Part shown: piece after piece, positions 1 through 10,159 of the stretch
How the letters are laid out: every line of letters starts with the position of its first letter
Position numbering within the stretch: the stretch's first letter is position 1
DNA from: Typhlomys cinereus
Lineage: Eukaryota; Chordata; Mammalia; Rodentia; Platacanthomyidae
Direction: 5' to 3'
Assembly (NCBI GenBank): GCA_023101885.1
Contig: JALPQD010000395.1
Span: 382,001-446,000 of the forward strand
Length of the DNA stretch: 64,000 bases
The notes under the pieces: generated by a model
What the model was told of the DNA's origin: nothing
Databases searched by the model: none
Seen by the model: the letters and a program-made list of their open reading frames with translations, nothing else
Made by a program: the position numbers and the translations under genes

Positions 1-1761
1 TTGGTGCTCCCCCTCTCACCCCCAGCCCCTGGCAGCAGCCTGCGTGGTCTTACCTTCCGTTCGAACTCCTCTCCCTGCTGCACCTCCCGTGGGTAGCCGT
101 CGATCAGGAAGCCTTTGGAGGAGTCTGCCTTGGCTATCATGGCATCTCGAAGTATTTCCAGCACAGTGTCCTGCAGGCAGGAGCAAGGGAAGCCTGAGTC
201 TCCCCTCCTCATCCTTCCGCCCTTCCCTGGGCTCACGGGCCTCCTCTGGCTCATCTTCCACTGAGCCCCTTGCCTTCCTCGCATCACCCTGACCTAAGGA
301 CACATCTCCCAACGCACGGGGCTTCCCTTCCCTTTGCAAGCTCAGAGTCTGGGGACGGGAACGGACCATGGCGCAGTTGGTTGGCTTCCAAATGTGACAC
401 AGGACATAGGGCACGAAGACGATCACAGTAGTATAACTTAGGTCCTAACCCAAGTTCTGGAGGCCGGGGAGGTCTGGAGTGCTGAGCAAGAAGACCATCC
501 TAGGCAGGAAGAGGTGTGGCAGGTGTGAGGGGACAGAAGGGCCAAGGAGGTGGGGGATGAAAGACGGGCTACACCCCACAGATTCTCTGTCTACGATGGG
601 GGCTTCAGAGTCAGAGGGGCCACGATCCACCTCACCAGTTTGTCACAGGCATTGCTGGCTGGCTGGTCCCTGTCAGAACCTCCATCGTCCCCCACCCCGA
701 GGAAGCCCACTCACCATAGGTACCAACTGTCCCTTCTCCATGAGCTCTGATAATGTCTTGCCCCTGGCTGAGCCTGACTTGACCTCGGCTCGCAGAAGGT
801 CCCCGGTGGACAGGTGCGTGTAGCCATACTTCTGCGCAATCTTCTCACACTGGGTGCCCTTCCCTGAGCCAGGCCCGCCTGCAAGCACCCGTCCATTCAG
901 AAACCCAAAGAAACAAGGCCTCAGGAGGGACAGGGACCACCAGGGAACTCCAGTGAGGGAAGGGCAGAGCCCAAGGAGCAGCCTCAGGCCCCGGACTCCT
1001 ACAGTACCTGCACAGCCCCTCCCGGCTTGCCCACCACCCATCTGCCTACAACTTACCCACCACGAAGATGATCTTGGTTTCCTTCAGCTTTTCTGCGGAG
1101 AGAACAGCGTGCTCAGCCAGTCGCTGGCGAGCAGCAGCCAGAGAGAGCTCTGGGTCCCAGGTTTGGGAAGGATAAGCAGACCAAACCACACTGAGGGATC
1201 CATCCAGACAGCAGGCTGGAGGCTAGAACTCAGAACAGCGAAGGGACCAACATGCAAGCCCTCAGGGCCTAGCCATCCCGACTCCCTCTTCCCCGGAACT
1301 GGACGGACAGCACCCCATGATCCTGCCCCCTTGCACCCCCTGTCTTCCCCTCTCTGGCCCGGCTCTCCCATTGCTCACCCAACCCAGCAGGGCTAGTGTG
1401 GAGTTGGCAACACAACATATGCTGCCATGGAAACTGTTGCCAGGGATGAAGGCTGCGGTAGGCAAGTGGAACTCTGGCCCAGACAGGAGGTGAGCTAATG
1501 TCCCAAAGTGTCTCCTCCTTGCAACCCACAGCCAGGACTGGAGCGCAGTTCAGAGAAGTGTACTTGCCTCTTATGTTATATCCCCTAAGGCTGCAAAAAG
1601 GGGGGGTACTTGCTGGGCAGAGGGAAACTGAGGCCTGAAAGGGAAGGACTTTCTTAAGGGAGATCTGAACCCAAAGTGGAGCTCAGGAGAATTTTCCTCT
1701 CCCTCTCCTCAAAGGAACAGAGCTAGACCTTAGCCCATCTTGCCGTGTGGCCTCAGGAAAG

Positions 1762-1858
<97 letters not shown>

Positions 1859-3719
1859 CTGGCTGGGCTGCTCCCAGAGTCCTTTCCCCCTGAGACTAGG
1901 GTCTGGAGGCTCGGTCAGCAACAGGCACAGCTTGGGGCCAGCAGTGCCCACAGCCCAGGTCATCTGACAGATGGGTTAGGACCACAGGCTCCTGGCAACG
2001 GCCACAGTCAGACGTGCTAGTTTTCCTTAAGAGCTGCCCAGTCGGAGACCCAGCGCCAGGGAGCAAAGATGCTTCCAGGAGCCAAAGCCAGCCCACTCTG
2101 GGCTTTCCGCCCATCTTATGTCTCCTCCTAGGTCCCAACACGTGGGAGGCAGGAGGGTCAGGACATCTAAGTGACAGAGACAGAGTCCTGGGGGGGCCAG
2201 CAACTCTGCTCTCCTCACTTATATTGGCAGCTGATAAGCTGGGGGCACACGACAGCCTCTTCCCCAAAAGCAGCAGGCTCAGCTGTAAATATTGGCACGG
2301 GTGGATTAGGAGGCCCAGAAGCCCTGTTGCTTCTAAAATGACTCTGAAGCCAGGCATCCTGTGATGAGGGAGCCGGGACCACCTCCAACAGTCACCACTT
2401 GTCCCCCTTCTAGGGTGTTCCAGGACCTGGAAGGGATCCCTTACCTGACATGCTGCTGAAGTCCGGGACGCTGAGTCAGTTGCTCTGAAAGACAGGACAC
2501 CCGCGGGAGTGAGGGGTTCTCCTCCCACCTTGACTCAGCTTCCGCCAAGCCCTGCCCACAGTGGCGGCAGGTGAATGCCAGGCCCCAGCATGAACCTGCA
2601 AACCGGAGGGTGGAGAGGGCAGAGGGACGGCCCAGCGGGCAGGGTGACCTTGGCGAGTCCCTCGGGCTGGTTTCCACCGCCTCACCTGTCATGGGACCCA
2701 TCACCCCTCCCTGGAGACTCCTGGGGAGGGGCCACCCTGACACCTTGCTCCCAGGGGTGAAATCAGGGTCTGTCCGTTGCCATGACAGTGGTTCCCCTGG
2801 GCCAGGAAGGCTGGCAGGAGCTTCCTGTGTCCTTGGCTGGGAAAGGCCTACAGGGGCCTAGAAACTTCCAGAGACACACAAGGTCCTTACAGTTCTTGGG
2901 GTGTCTGGTGGTGTTTTGTTTTTTATTCGTTTGATGTAGCCAGAGACTAGGCCTGGAAGTCACTGTGTGGTCGAGGTTGATCTCACACTCACAGCAATCC
3001 TCCTGCCTCAGCCTCCCATGCTGGGATTCCAGGTATGCACCACCAGGCTTGGATTTTTCCAGCTTGGGTGATCCTAGATTCCTGCCCTAGGTAGGCCCCT
3101 GTCCCCCTCACACAGTGGCCCTGCCGCACCCCAAGAGGACATGTTTCAGTGGTCTCAGTGTGCCTGTCCTTCTCATGAGCCCCCCTCCCCCCCGTGCTTC
3201 CACGGCCCCCTCCACCCCTTCGGTCTCTTCAGAGCTGCCCTGTTCCTCATTCCCAGCCCACCCACCACCCAAGATCCCCAAACTTCGACCCCCTTACCCT
3301 GGGCCTGTGTCCCCCCTTCCTCCTGATCTGATCTCTACCCCTTCTCCTGACCTCTGACCCACCTCAGTCTGCCCTCTGTCCTGGATCAGACCCCAGGGAT
3401 CTCCCCACCACACCCACACCCACACAGAGACACACCTGCCAGTCAACTGTCAACATGCAGACTCCCGCCCCCTTCCTCTGCCCTGCCCACCCATGTGCCC
3501 CCCCCCTGTCTCCAATCTGTCTCTCCACAAGCAAGAGTCTGGAGCAGGACCCTGAGCAGGCCCTCCAGGCTCCACCCACCAGGCAACGGGAAGCACACAG
3601 CAAGCGTTACATGTCACTGTCTGGACCACAGTCCTCCCCACGCGTAGCCCCCATGTATAGCCCCCCCACATAGCCTTCTTTTTTCTTTCATGTGTGTGTG
3701 TGTGTGTGTGTGTATGGAG

Positions 3720-3760
<41 letters not shown>

Positions 3761-3829
3761 ATGTGTGTGGGTATATATACAAGAGTGAACTTGAGACCAG
3801 GGTACCCATTAAGCTTGTATGATTGGGAA

Positions 3830-3861
<32 letters not shown>

Positions 3862-5903
3862 AAAGTGAACTTGGGGTGGGGATTTAGCTCAGTGGTAGAA
3901 CGCTTGCCTAGCAAGCGCGAGGCCCTGGGTTCAGTCCCCAGCACCGGGAAAAAAAAAAAAAAAGATAAAATTACAAAAAGTCCAAAAAAAAACAAGGAAG
4001 AAAAAAAAAGTGAACTTGAGAGTGTATGCCTGGGAGGCCCAAAGGATATAGGGGATCATCCTTGTTCAGCCTTCCACCTCAGTGTTGCGAGCCTGGCTCT
4101 GGAATAAACCCAGAGCAGCTTGCTCCCTCTTCCAGGTTTAGAATTGCAGGCAGGCCGCCCCACTCCTTCAGAATTTTTACCTGGGATTCAAACTCAGGTC
4201 CTCTTGCTTATGAGACAAAGACTTCAACCACTGAACCAACTCCCCAGCCTAAGCCCTCTTGACTCTGTAAGCAAGGCCTGAAGCCCTCAGTGTAGCTGGC
4301 GGGCCCTTGGCCATCTAGGACCCACGACCGTCCTCCGCCCTGCTGACGTCCCCACCCTACAAAGCCCTGCTTGGGAATGTCTTTCCCCAATGCCACTGTG
4401 TAGACCTCAGGGTCAAGTGTCACCTCCTTCAGGATGCCTCCCGGGTTCTGCTCTGCAACCCCACACTGGCAGCCCCCTCTCTGAGCTTCCAACAGTGTTG
4501 CACCCATGACAAGGTGGCAGACCACTCGGCTGTACTGTGTCCTGTGTCCCCTACTTGATTGGACCTAGCCAGGGATGAGCATAGGGTAGGAATGGGGGGA
4601 TGGATGGAGAGAGGGGAGTCAGACGTCTTTCCATCCTGCATGCCATACAGGGAGGGAGCCGAGGCTTGGAGAGAAGAGCGGCCCAGCAGACAGTCTTGCT
4701 GGAGTCTATCTAACTCAGGCCCCGCGCCCCGAACCAGAGGAAGCCCAGGAGCAACTTCATGGCAGTCATCTGCTGGAGGAGGAGCAGAGTTACAGCCCTG
4801 GACCTGCTGAGCCTGTGGTGGGGAGGTGGATTTGCCCAAGTCAGCCCTTGCAGCTGCCCAGGGAAGGGGCGGGGGGTGTCCCAGGCCAGGGTCAGTCACA
4901 GGGAAGCCCTGGGAAGCAGCTCTATCCCCCCTGCCCCACCCTCCCTTGGTAACCTAAGCCCCTGTGTTTATAGACACCTGCCACTTCCTTGATCTAAAAT
5001 AACTTAGGAGGCCTCCTGCACGCCAGGGGTCCAAGACAGAGTTGAGTTACAGGCTCGGCACCCGGACCTTATAAGGCCCCCTTAGTCAGGGATCAGTCAC
5101 AGATTGCTCGTATGACTAGGTGGTCTGCTGGGTACCCTGGGAAGGCTCAGGGGACAGCCAGCCCCAAGCACAAGGCAAGGCTGGCACCAGGCCTGGCTCT
5201 CCCAGCCACTTGCCCAAGAGTAGTGCTCACAGTGGCTGGGCATCAGGTAGGGGGACAAATCAGTCAGCTGTGTGACCTTGGGCAGCTGTCGTCCCCTCTC
5301 TGGCCCCTCTGGTGTTGCTGCAATGTTCTGGGCGGGAAGCTAAGCAGGCCCCGGCTACTCCCAGAGAGCCCCCCCTGCCCTAGCAGGAGGCTGCAGCAGG
5401 GCTCCAGCATCCACAGCAGGCAAGTACTTTGCTTATCAAGGTGACAGGACAATCCCCGAAATCCACCGACTGCCCCTGCTCCGGTCCTTCACAGGGGGAG
5501 GGGGTCAGGCCATGGTTTCTCATCCCTGGGCCCAGGCTGGGACATGCCAAGGGCAGGGACCCCAAGCCACAGGGGTGCCAGGCGGGACAAAGGGGTCTGA
5601 GAGAGACACCCCCCCAAACACACACACAGCCGATCCACAGGACATCAGCCGTGGGGCGCAAGACCCAGAACGAAGAGAATACAGACATGGAAATCCACGG
5701 CTCACAACCATGCAAAACCCAAGGGTAGCCTGACACCCGCACCGCTACCCTCCCCCGGTGACACCTCCCCACCCCCTGCAGGGGGCACGCGCACGCGCGC
5801 GCGCGCACACACCACACACCCACACACACGCCCCATGGGGCAGCCACACACTGACCTGGGGGAGGGTTCAGTGGGCGCCGGGGCCCGTGCGTGCTCAGCC
5901 CGT
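1..5903 (-). CDS. Ak1: Adenylate kinase 1 (5' part, truncated by left window edge)
   Basis: Cytosolic nucleoside-monophosphate kinase that interconverts ATP + AMP and 2 ADP and is abundant in muscle and brain. Coding exons on the minus strand are 2445-2451, 1057-1092, 715-878 and 54-170. They join in frame into the first 108 of about 194 residues, and the remaining exons lie left of position 1. The deduced start is MSEKLKETK. The P-loop GGPGSGKGT falls at residues 15-23 with Lys21, and the DGYPRE segment carries Arg97 at the position conserved in the family. All junctions are GT-AG. A 5' non-coding exon is inferred at 5856-5903 downstream of a TATA box. The second residue is Ser where human and mouse, from memory, have Glu. 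Identity is secure; the first exon is an inference. Confidence 0.95.
54..170 (-). CDS. Ak1: Ak1 coding exon, residues 70-108
   Basis: Encodes [11 protein letters not shown] through EEFERK, 39 codons. Upstream acceptor is CTGCAG and downstream donor is GTAAG. It contains the conserved GYPRE segment of the NMP-binding region. The exon is in phase 0 at both ends. Confidence 0.95.
715..878 (-). CDS. Ak1: Ak1 coding exon with P-loop, residues 15-69
   Basis: Completes the split Gly codon of the P-loop (GGPGSGKGT) and runs to GQLVPM. It includes the AMP-binding segment STGDLLR. Acceptor is TTGCAG, donor GTGAGT. Confidence 0.96.
1057..1092 (-). CDS. Ak1: Ak1 coding exon, residues 3-15
   Basis: A 36-nt exon encoding [12 protein letters not shown], the first beta strand leading into the P-loop. 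Acceptor is CCGCAG and donor is GTAAGT. Length and phase fit the flanking exons exactly. Confidence 0.93.
1764..1856 (+). repeat. Compound (TC)n(TG)n microsatellite
   Basis: About 22 TC units switch directly to about 25 TG units, inside an Ak1 intron. Long apparent open frames on both strands here are repeat artefacts. Confidence 0.98.
2445..2484 (-). CDS. Ak1: Ak1 exon carrying the start codon
   Basis: A 40-nt exon, of which only the last 7 nt are coding (ATG TCA G at 2451-2445). A pyrimidine-rich acceptor ending TTTCAG precedes it and donor GTAAGG follows. The split codon joins to the next exon to give Met-Ser-Glu-Lys. The start is chosen because it is the only ATG giving an in-frame splice to the P-loop exons. 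Confidence 0.85.
2930..3070 (-). repeat. B1-like SINE fragment
   Basis: Inverted B1/FAM-type sequence, recognisable from cctcctgcctcagcctccc followed by a gctgggattccaggtatgc block. It is old and diverged, and sits in Ak1 intron 1. Confidence 0.6.
3690..3860 (+). repeat. (TG)n and (TA)n microsatellites
   Basis: Two TG blocks at about 3692-3713 and 3724-3758 are followed by an A-run and (TA)n at about 3829-3860, in Ak1 intron 1 immediately before an ID element. Confidence 0.95.
3874..4005 (+). mobile_element. ID SINE (BC1/tRNA-Ala-derived), near intact
   Basis: A near-consensus ID head (gatttagctcagtggtagaa and ccctgggttcagtcc, the pol III A and B boxes) is followed by an A-rich tail. The 13-bp duplication aaaagtgaacttg flanks it at 3861-3873 and 4006-4018. 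The good preservation implies a fairly recent insertion. Confidence 0.9.
5779..5832 (+). repeat. (CG)n/(CA)n alternating purine-pyrimidine tract
   Basis: About 50 bp of alternating GC and CA dinucleotides lie just inside Ak1 intron 1, about 25 bp downstream of the inferred exon 1 donor. Sequences of this type can adopt Z-DNA. Confidence 0.9.
5856..5903 (-). other. Ak1: Inferred Ak1 5' non-coding exon
   Basis: Ends with a good donor, CCCCCAG then GTCAGT, and begins about 30 bp downstream of a TATA box on the same strand. No ATG is needed here because the start codon lies in the 2445-2484 exon. The 5' limit is inferred only from TATA spacing. Confidence 0.55.
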
Positions 5904-5927
5904 CCCTACAACCGTCGCCGAAGGCGG

Positions 5928-5937
5928 CTATTTATAA
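5928..5937 (-). promoter_or_regulatory. Ak1: Ak1 TATA box overlapping a MEF2 consensus
   Basis: On the minus strand the sequence reads TTATAAATAG. The same ten bases, CTATTTATAA on the plus strand, match the MEF2 consensus YTAWWWWTAR. It lies in a GC-rich promoter about 30 bp upstream of the inferred transcription start. Muscle expression of AK1 is established; use of this box is inferred. Confidence 0.65.
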
Positions 5938-7291
5938 GGCTGTGGGCGCGTGGCATGCCGGGAGCCAGCCCTCCGCGCGAGGGCAAGGGAGGGCGGAAGG
6001 AGGGAGGAAGGAGGGGAGAGGAGCCGGCGCCGCGGAGCGTGGATGGAAACCCTGGGTAAGGGTCGTAACTCCCAGCCGGCACCTGCAGGGGGCTGCACCT
6101 GCACACAAATTTCCCATCCCTCTGTTACCCCCCCACTGTGCCCACATCGGTCAGGGTGGGGACAAAGTTAGGCTTCCTTTGCGACGGCTGGGGAAACTGA
6201 GGCTGGGGGGGAGGAAGGCACGAGGTATGGGCCGGAGACACCACAGTCCCCAAGGCTCTCATTAGCTATCTCCCCGTGGCATTCACTCCCCAGTTAGGAG
6301 AGAAGCTCCAAGCTTTTCTGGAGGTTCCTGGGACACTCCCACCACACCACCCAAGATGAGTCGATTGGGTAAATGATGAGCCAGTTCTGACCCCAAGGGC
6401 GGCTCCCAGTCGGCGAGCCACTGAGATCTCGGATTCGCAAAAGCTTGGAGTATCCGGATGAGGTCCTGGTATTCCTGATAGTCCCTATCAGTGAGCATCG
6501 GTGGAACGCTGGCATTCAGAAGAGAAGGTTCCAGCTGTATCTGGGATTCCCCGCACATGAGGAAGGACAGCTAAGCTGCGGGAGGCTCCTGGGTGCAAAG
6601 GCGCGCGTGCTACATACAGACCTTGCCCTGTTCAGAATTCCAGCATTTTAAGCACCAGACCGTGTTAAGACCTTGAAGGTAGCAGCTGCAAATGGCAGGG
6701 TGGGCTGCAATCCGACTTTGTCTTGTAAGTGCTAGGGGGCGAGGGAAGGTGTTTGAACAAGACAATGTAGCAAGCCTGTAGAGAGAAAAACTATTCTAGG
6801 TGCTGGTTAAATCAAACTGCTAGTGTAGAAATAAACCGTGACTAGTAGCCAGATAGGAAGAAGTAGCCATGTGTGTTCTTGTGTTGTGGTAAAATGGGGG
6901 AGGGAAAATGAGCCGTGTAAAATTAGTACTTCTACTAGAATAATAGCTAATAAAACTTCATAAAAAATTGTTTGGGCCACGGCTCATAGGGTTCCAATTA
7001 GAGCATATTTGGGTCTCCTGGGATCAAAGACACTTGCACTATTGTGTCTAGCTTTTATATTGGTTCTGGGGACTTGAATCTGGGTAGCCAGACTGGCACA
7101 GCAAGAACTTTTACCCTCTGAGCCATTCAAAGTTTCAGGATTTTATTTCCCCATTACAAGCTAAAGAAAGAGAAGGTGCCAGGCGTTGTTGGCAATCAGC
7201 ACTCGTAAGTGGAGGTAGGAGGAGCAGAATCAATCTCAGAAAACATTCCAAGTGCAGGGGCCAGCCTGAGCTATGTGGGGAAAACCTGTCT

Positions 7292-7331
<40 letters not shown>

Positions 7332-7352
7332 AAGAAAGAAAGAAAGAAAAAG

Positions 7353-7606
7353 GGGCTGGAGAGGTGGCTCAGGGGTTAAGCCTCTGCCTTGCAGGCAGAA
7401 GGTCCTGAGTTCGGATCCTAGACCCCATGTATAGCGGAAGCGGGGGTGGCCAGCGTTTCTGGTCCTGGTAGGGCAGAGCCTCTGAATCCTGGGGCAGAGT
7501 AAACAAGGAGGTATCCATGGTGTTCCCGAATTCGCCCGTGATTCTATACACACACGCACAATTAAATAAATAATAATAATAATAAACTTAAAAAAACTAA
7601 AAAATA
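7353..7606 (+). mobile_element. B2-superfamily SINE, subfamily A
   Basis: tRNA-like head ggggctggagaggtggctc with B box gagttcggatcc, a body containing ggggcagagtaaacaagga, and an ATAA-rich tail. It follows a long A-run with AAAG repeats (7293-7352). Confidence 0.85.
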
Positions 7607-7862
7607 GGGGCTGGATTAATTGGCTTGGGGGTTAAGACTTTGCCTCACAAGCAGAAGGGTCTGAGTTCGGATCCCAGGTCCCATGTAAAAATGCTGGAAG
7701 GAAATGGTGGTGGCCTGTGCTTCCGATCCCAGGAGGCAGAGCCTGGGAAACTCCAGAGCAAAGCAAAGATGAAGCAGAACAATCCAGGGTGATTCTTGAA
7801 GTCACCCTTGATTCTTCACAAGGAGGGTCAGACACACACACACATACACATAAATAAATTAG
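7607..7862 (+). mobile_element. B2-superfamily SINE, subfamily B
   Basis: Abuts the previous SINE tail. The body shows the subfamily B signature, gcctgggaaactccagagc, then a gtcacccttgattcttcac block and a short CA tail. Confidence 0.83.
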
Positions 7863-7879
7863 AAAACTAGTAGTATTTG

Positions 7880-8112
7880 CCTAGCGATGTGGCTTACCGA
7901 GTAAAGGTTTTTGCTGCACAAGCCTGATGACCTGGATTTAATCTCTGAAACCCACGTAAAGGTGAAAAGAGAATCAACTCCACACAAAGTTGTCCTCTGA
8001 CCTCCACATGTATGCCATGCCACTCACGTGAACTCACACACATATGCCATCCACACATATATCATGCACACATACGATAATAATACAATGATTGTGATGA
8101 TGATAAAATAAA
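7880..8112 (+). mobile_element. B3-like SINE
   Basis: Head gcgatgtggcttaccgagt, then the B3-type middle gttgtcctctgacctccac and an ATAATAATA tail. Confidence 0.75.
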
Positions 8113-8119
8113 TAATAAA

Positions 8120-8290
8120 GGTCTGGGGATGTAGCTCGGTTGGTTGAGCGCCTTTGTAGTATGCATGATGTCCTGGATTCCTTTTCCAGCGCTGAGTAAA
8201 CCAGATGAGGTTATACACACCTACAATTCCAGCAATCAGTCGAAAGTTCAAGATCAGAGTACAAGACGCCATCTCAAATTTAAAAAGAGA
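8120..8290 (+). mobile_element. ID/B4-like SINE fragment
   Basis: An ID-like head (gtctggggatgtagctcgg) is followed by B1-like text ending in the B1-type phrase agttcaagatcag, matching the ID-plus-B1 layout of B4. Confidence 0.6.
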
Positions 8291-10159
8291 CGTGTGTGTA
8301 TAGGGTGGGGGTTCATACAGGAAAAGTCTGGAAGACAACACAAATTTTTTTAAAGGAGGAGGGGAGGGTGATGTTCTCACATCATTCATACAGTTTGAAT
8401 GAATAATAAACATATTTGAGCAAATAAAATACAACCAACTTTAAAGCATTTCAGAAAATATTTTGGCCACACAAAGAACTCCAAGGCTCAAAAACAAGTC
8501 CTGCAGGAGTCCGGGAGGGAGATGACCCTGGCTCAACCTCTTTGAGGTCTACAGCCGGATCACTGCCCCCCCCCCTCGAAGGGATGCGTGCTACCCCAGG
8601 TGGGCCTGGCTGGTGGGGCAGGAGGAAGCATGGACATCCCCAGGAAACAGCTGGAGAGGAAGCAGGAAAGGAACAGAGCCGGAATCTACAGGTGGTGGAG
8701 GAGATGCCCCCCTCTAGGGCTGGGCTCCCTCTGGCTTCCCAGAACTGCCCAGAAGGGTGCAAAGTCAGAGTGGACCTTGAATGTCAAATGAGGTGGGTTT
8801 GGTCTTGCCCAAGGAACGAATGGGCAGCTGGCCACCTGGAGGTTTTGGAGCTGTGCAGTGGGCTGCAGAAGCTAATGTTTTGCAGGTCTCCCTTGGGTTC
8901 CACCTGAGGTGAGAACTGGACTTGAACACGAGGCCCTAGGCCTCCAGCCGTCGGTTCAACTGAAATCCCAGAGACTGGTCCAAACTAAGGATGAGCCCTC
9001 CTGACATCCCCAGGCTGGCCGACCACCTCACACCTACCTGTGGGCAGGCACCAGTTACCTGGATGGAAATCCCCGCTAGGACCTGGGCTCCCAGCAGCCT
9101 TCAGGTCCACACGGGGTCCCAGGCACCTCTTGGTGTGACATAACAAAATCCCTGGGGTCTGACACCCGTCACTACCTGCTGTGGCTGTTGGTTCTGGGGC
9201 TGTGCCCCCCCCCAATCTCCTGCCCAGCTCCACCCCTCCCGCCCTTGTCCAGCCAGAATGCTGTAGGCAGGAAGCGTCAAAGCTCCCCCGCCCTCGGCCT
9301 GGCATTCCTGGCCTTTGGCCACCTGGCCCCAAATCTCACACTCCCTCCTGCTGCCGCCACCTCCCGTCGAACGAGGCTGTCTCCCCAACAACTCCCTCGG
9401 CTTTCGTCGGAGTTGCTATCCCTCACCCGTTGTATCTAGTACATGTGGGCATGTGGCGACTTACCCGCCCCGTGGAATGAGGGACAAATGCTAGGTGCCA
9501 TTCTCCCAGCCCTGGTGGCTTTCCATGCTGGCTGGCGTGAAGCCCAGCTGGATCTCTTTCCATCCCCCCCTATTCCCCCGACAGCTTGCCCTTGTATCGC
9601 ACAAGTCACCCTTTGTTAGGTCTTGCTCGCAAAGACATCTTATCTGCCCAAACAGGCTGTAATCTCTCCTCCTGAGTCAGGGACCCCTCACCTCCTGGCA
9701 GCTTGGTGTAAACAGATTGAGTGCTAAGGGAGGCTGTGAGGTTAGGCTACCACTTACCACGCTCTCCCACTGGGTTCTGTAGATGTCCCTGCCCCCCAGG
9801 ATGAGTTCCAGCTCTAGTCACCTGCCCTGGCTCTCTACCCTCCTCTAAAACCACTCTCAATGGTCAGATCTCCCTCAGCTTCTGCAAGAATTCCTTCTAG
9901 AACTCAACGGCAGTTCTTCCCTTCCCAGACCTTAACTCCCTGCGGTTAGCATTTTCGGTCCCGGAGATGAAATGACTTGCCCAAGATCGCACAGACAGGT
10001 TGCCTGATGGGGACCCAAGCCTTCCTGGCCAGCTCAGGGAGATGATGATTGAGACCCCTCATCAAACCCCCCAGGTCTGAGGGTGTGGGCCAGATCCTTG
10101 GGGCACACCCACTCGGGACAGGAAGCCAAGGGAAGTACACCGGATACAGAGAGAGACTG

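Larger units (their letters stand above)
5940..10150. other. Intergenic region between Ak1 promoter and St6galnac6 3' end
   Basis: No gene recognised. The first 120 bp are the GC-rich Ak1 promoter flank. From 7293 to 8110 there is a cluster of SINEs and an A-run. Positions 8430-10150 are mostly unique and GC-rich, with a possible MIR fragment near 9955-10020 (gaaatgacttgcccaag). A 91-codon frame at 6283-6558 on the minus strand matches nothing I recognise. Confidence 0.6.

Noticed and set aside
3874..3950. tRNA-like sequence (A and B boxes) at this and many other sites
   Set aside because: These are heads of ID and B2-superfamily SINEs with A-rich tails and target duplications, not functional tRNA genes.
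6283..6558. Possible acyl-protein thioesterase (LYPLA2-like) remnant suggested by MCG start and NRLILGG
   Set aside because: Only two short coincidental matches in the wrong spacing; the rest of the frame does not resemble the family.
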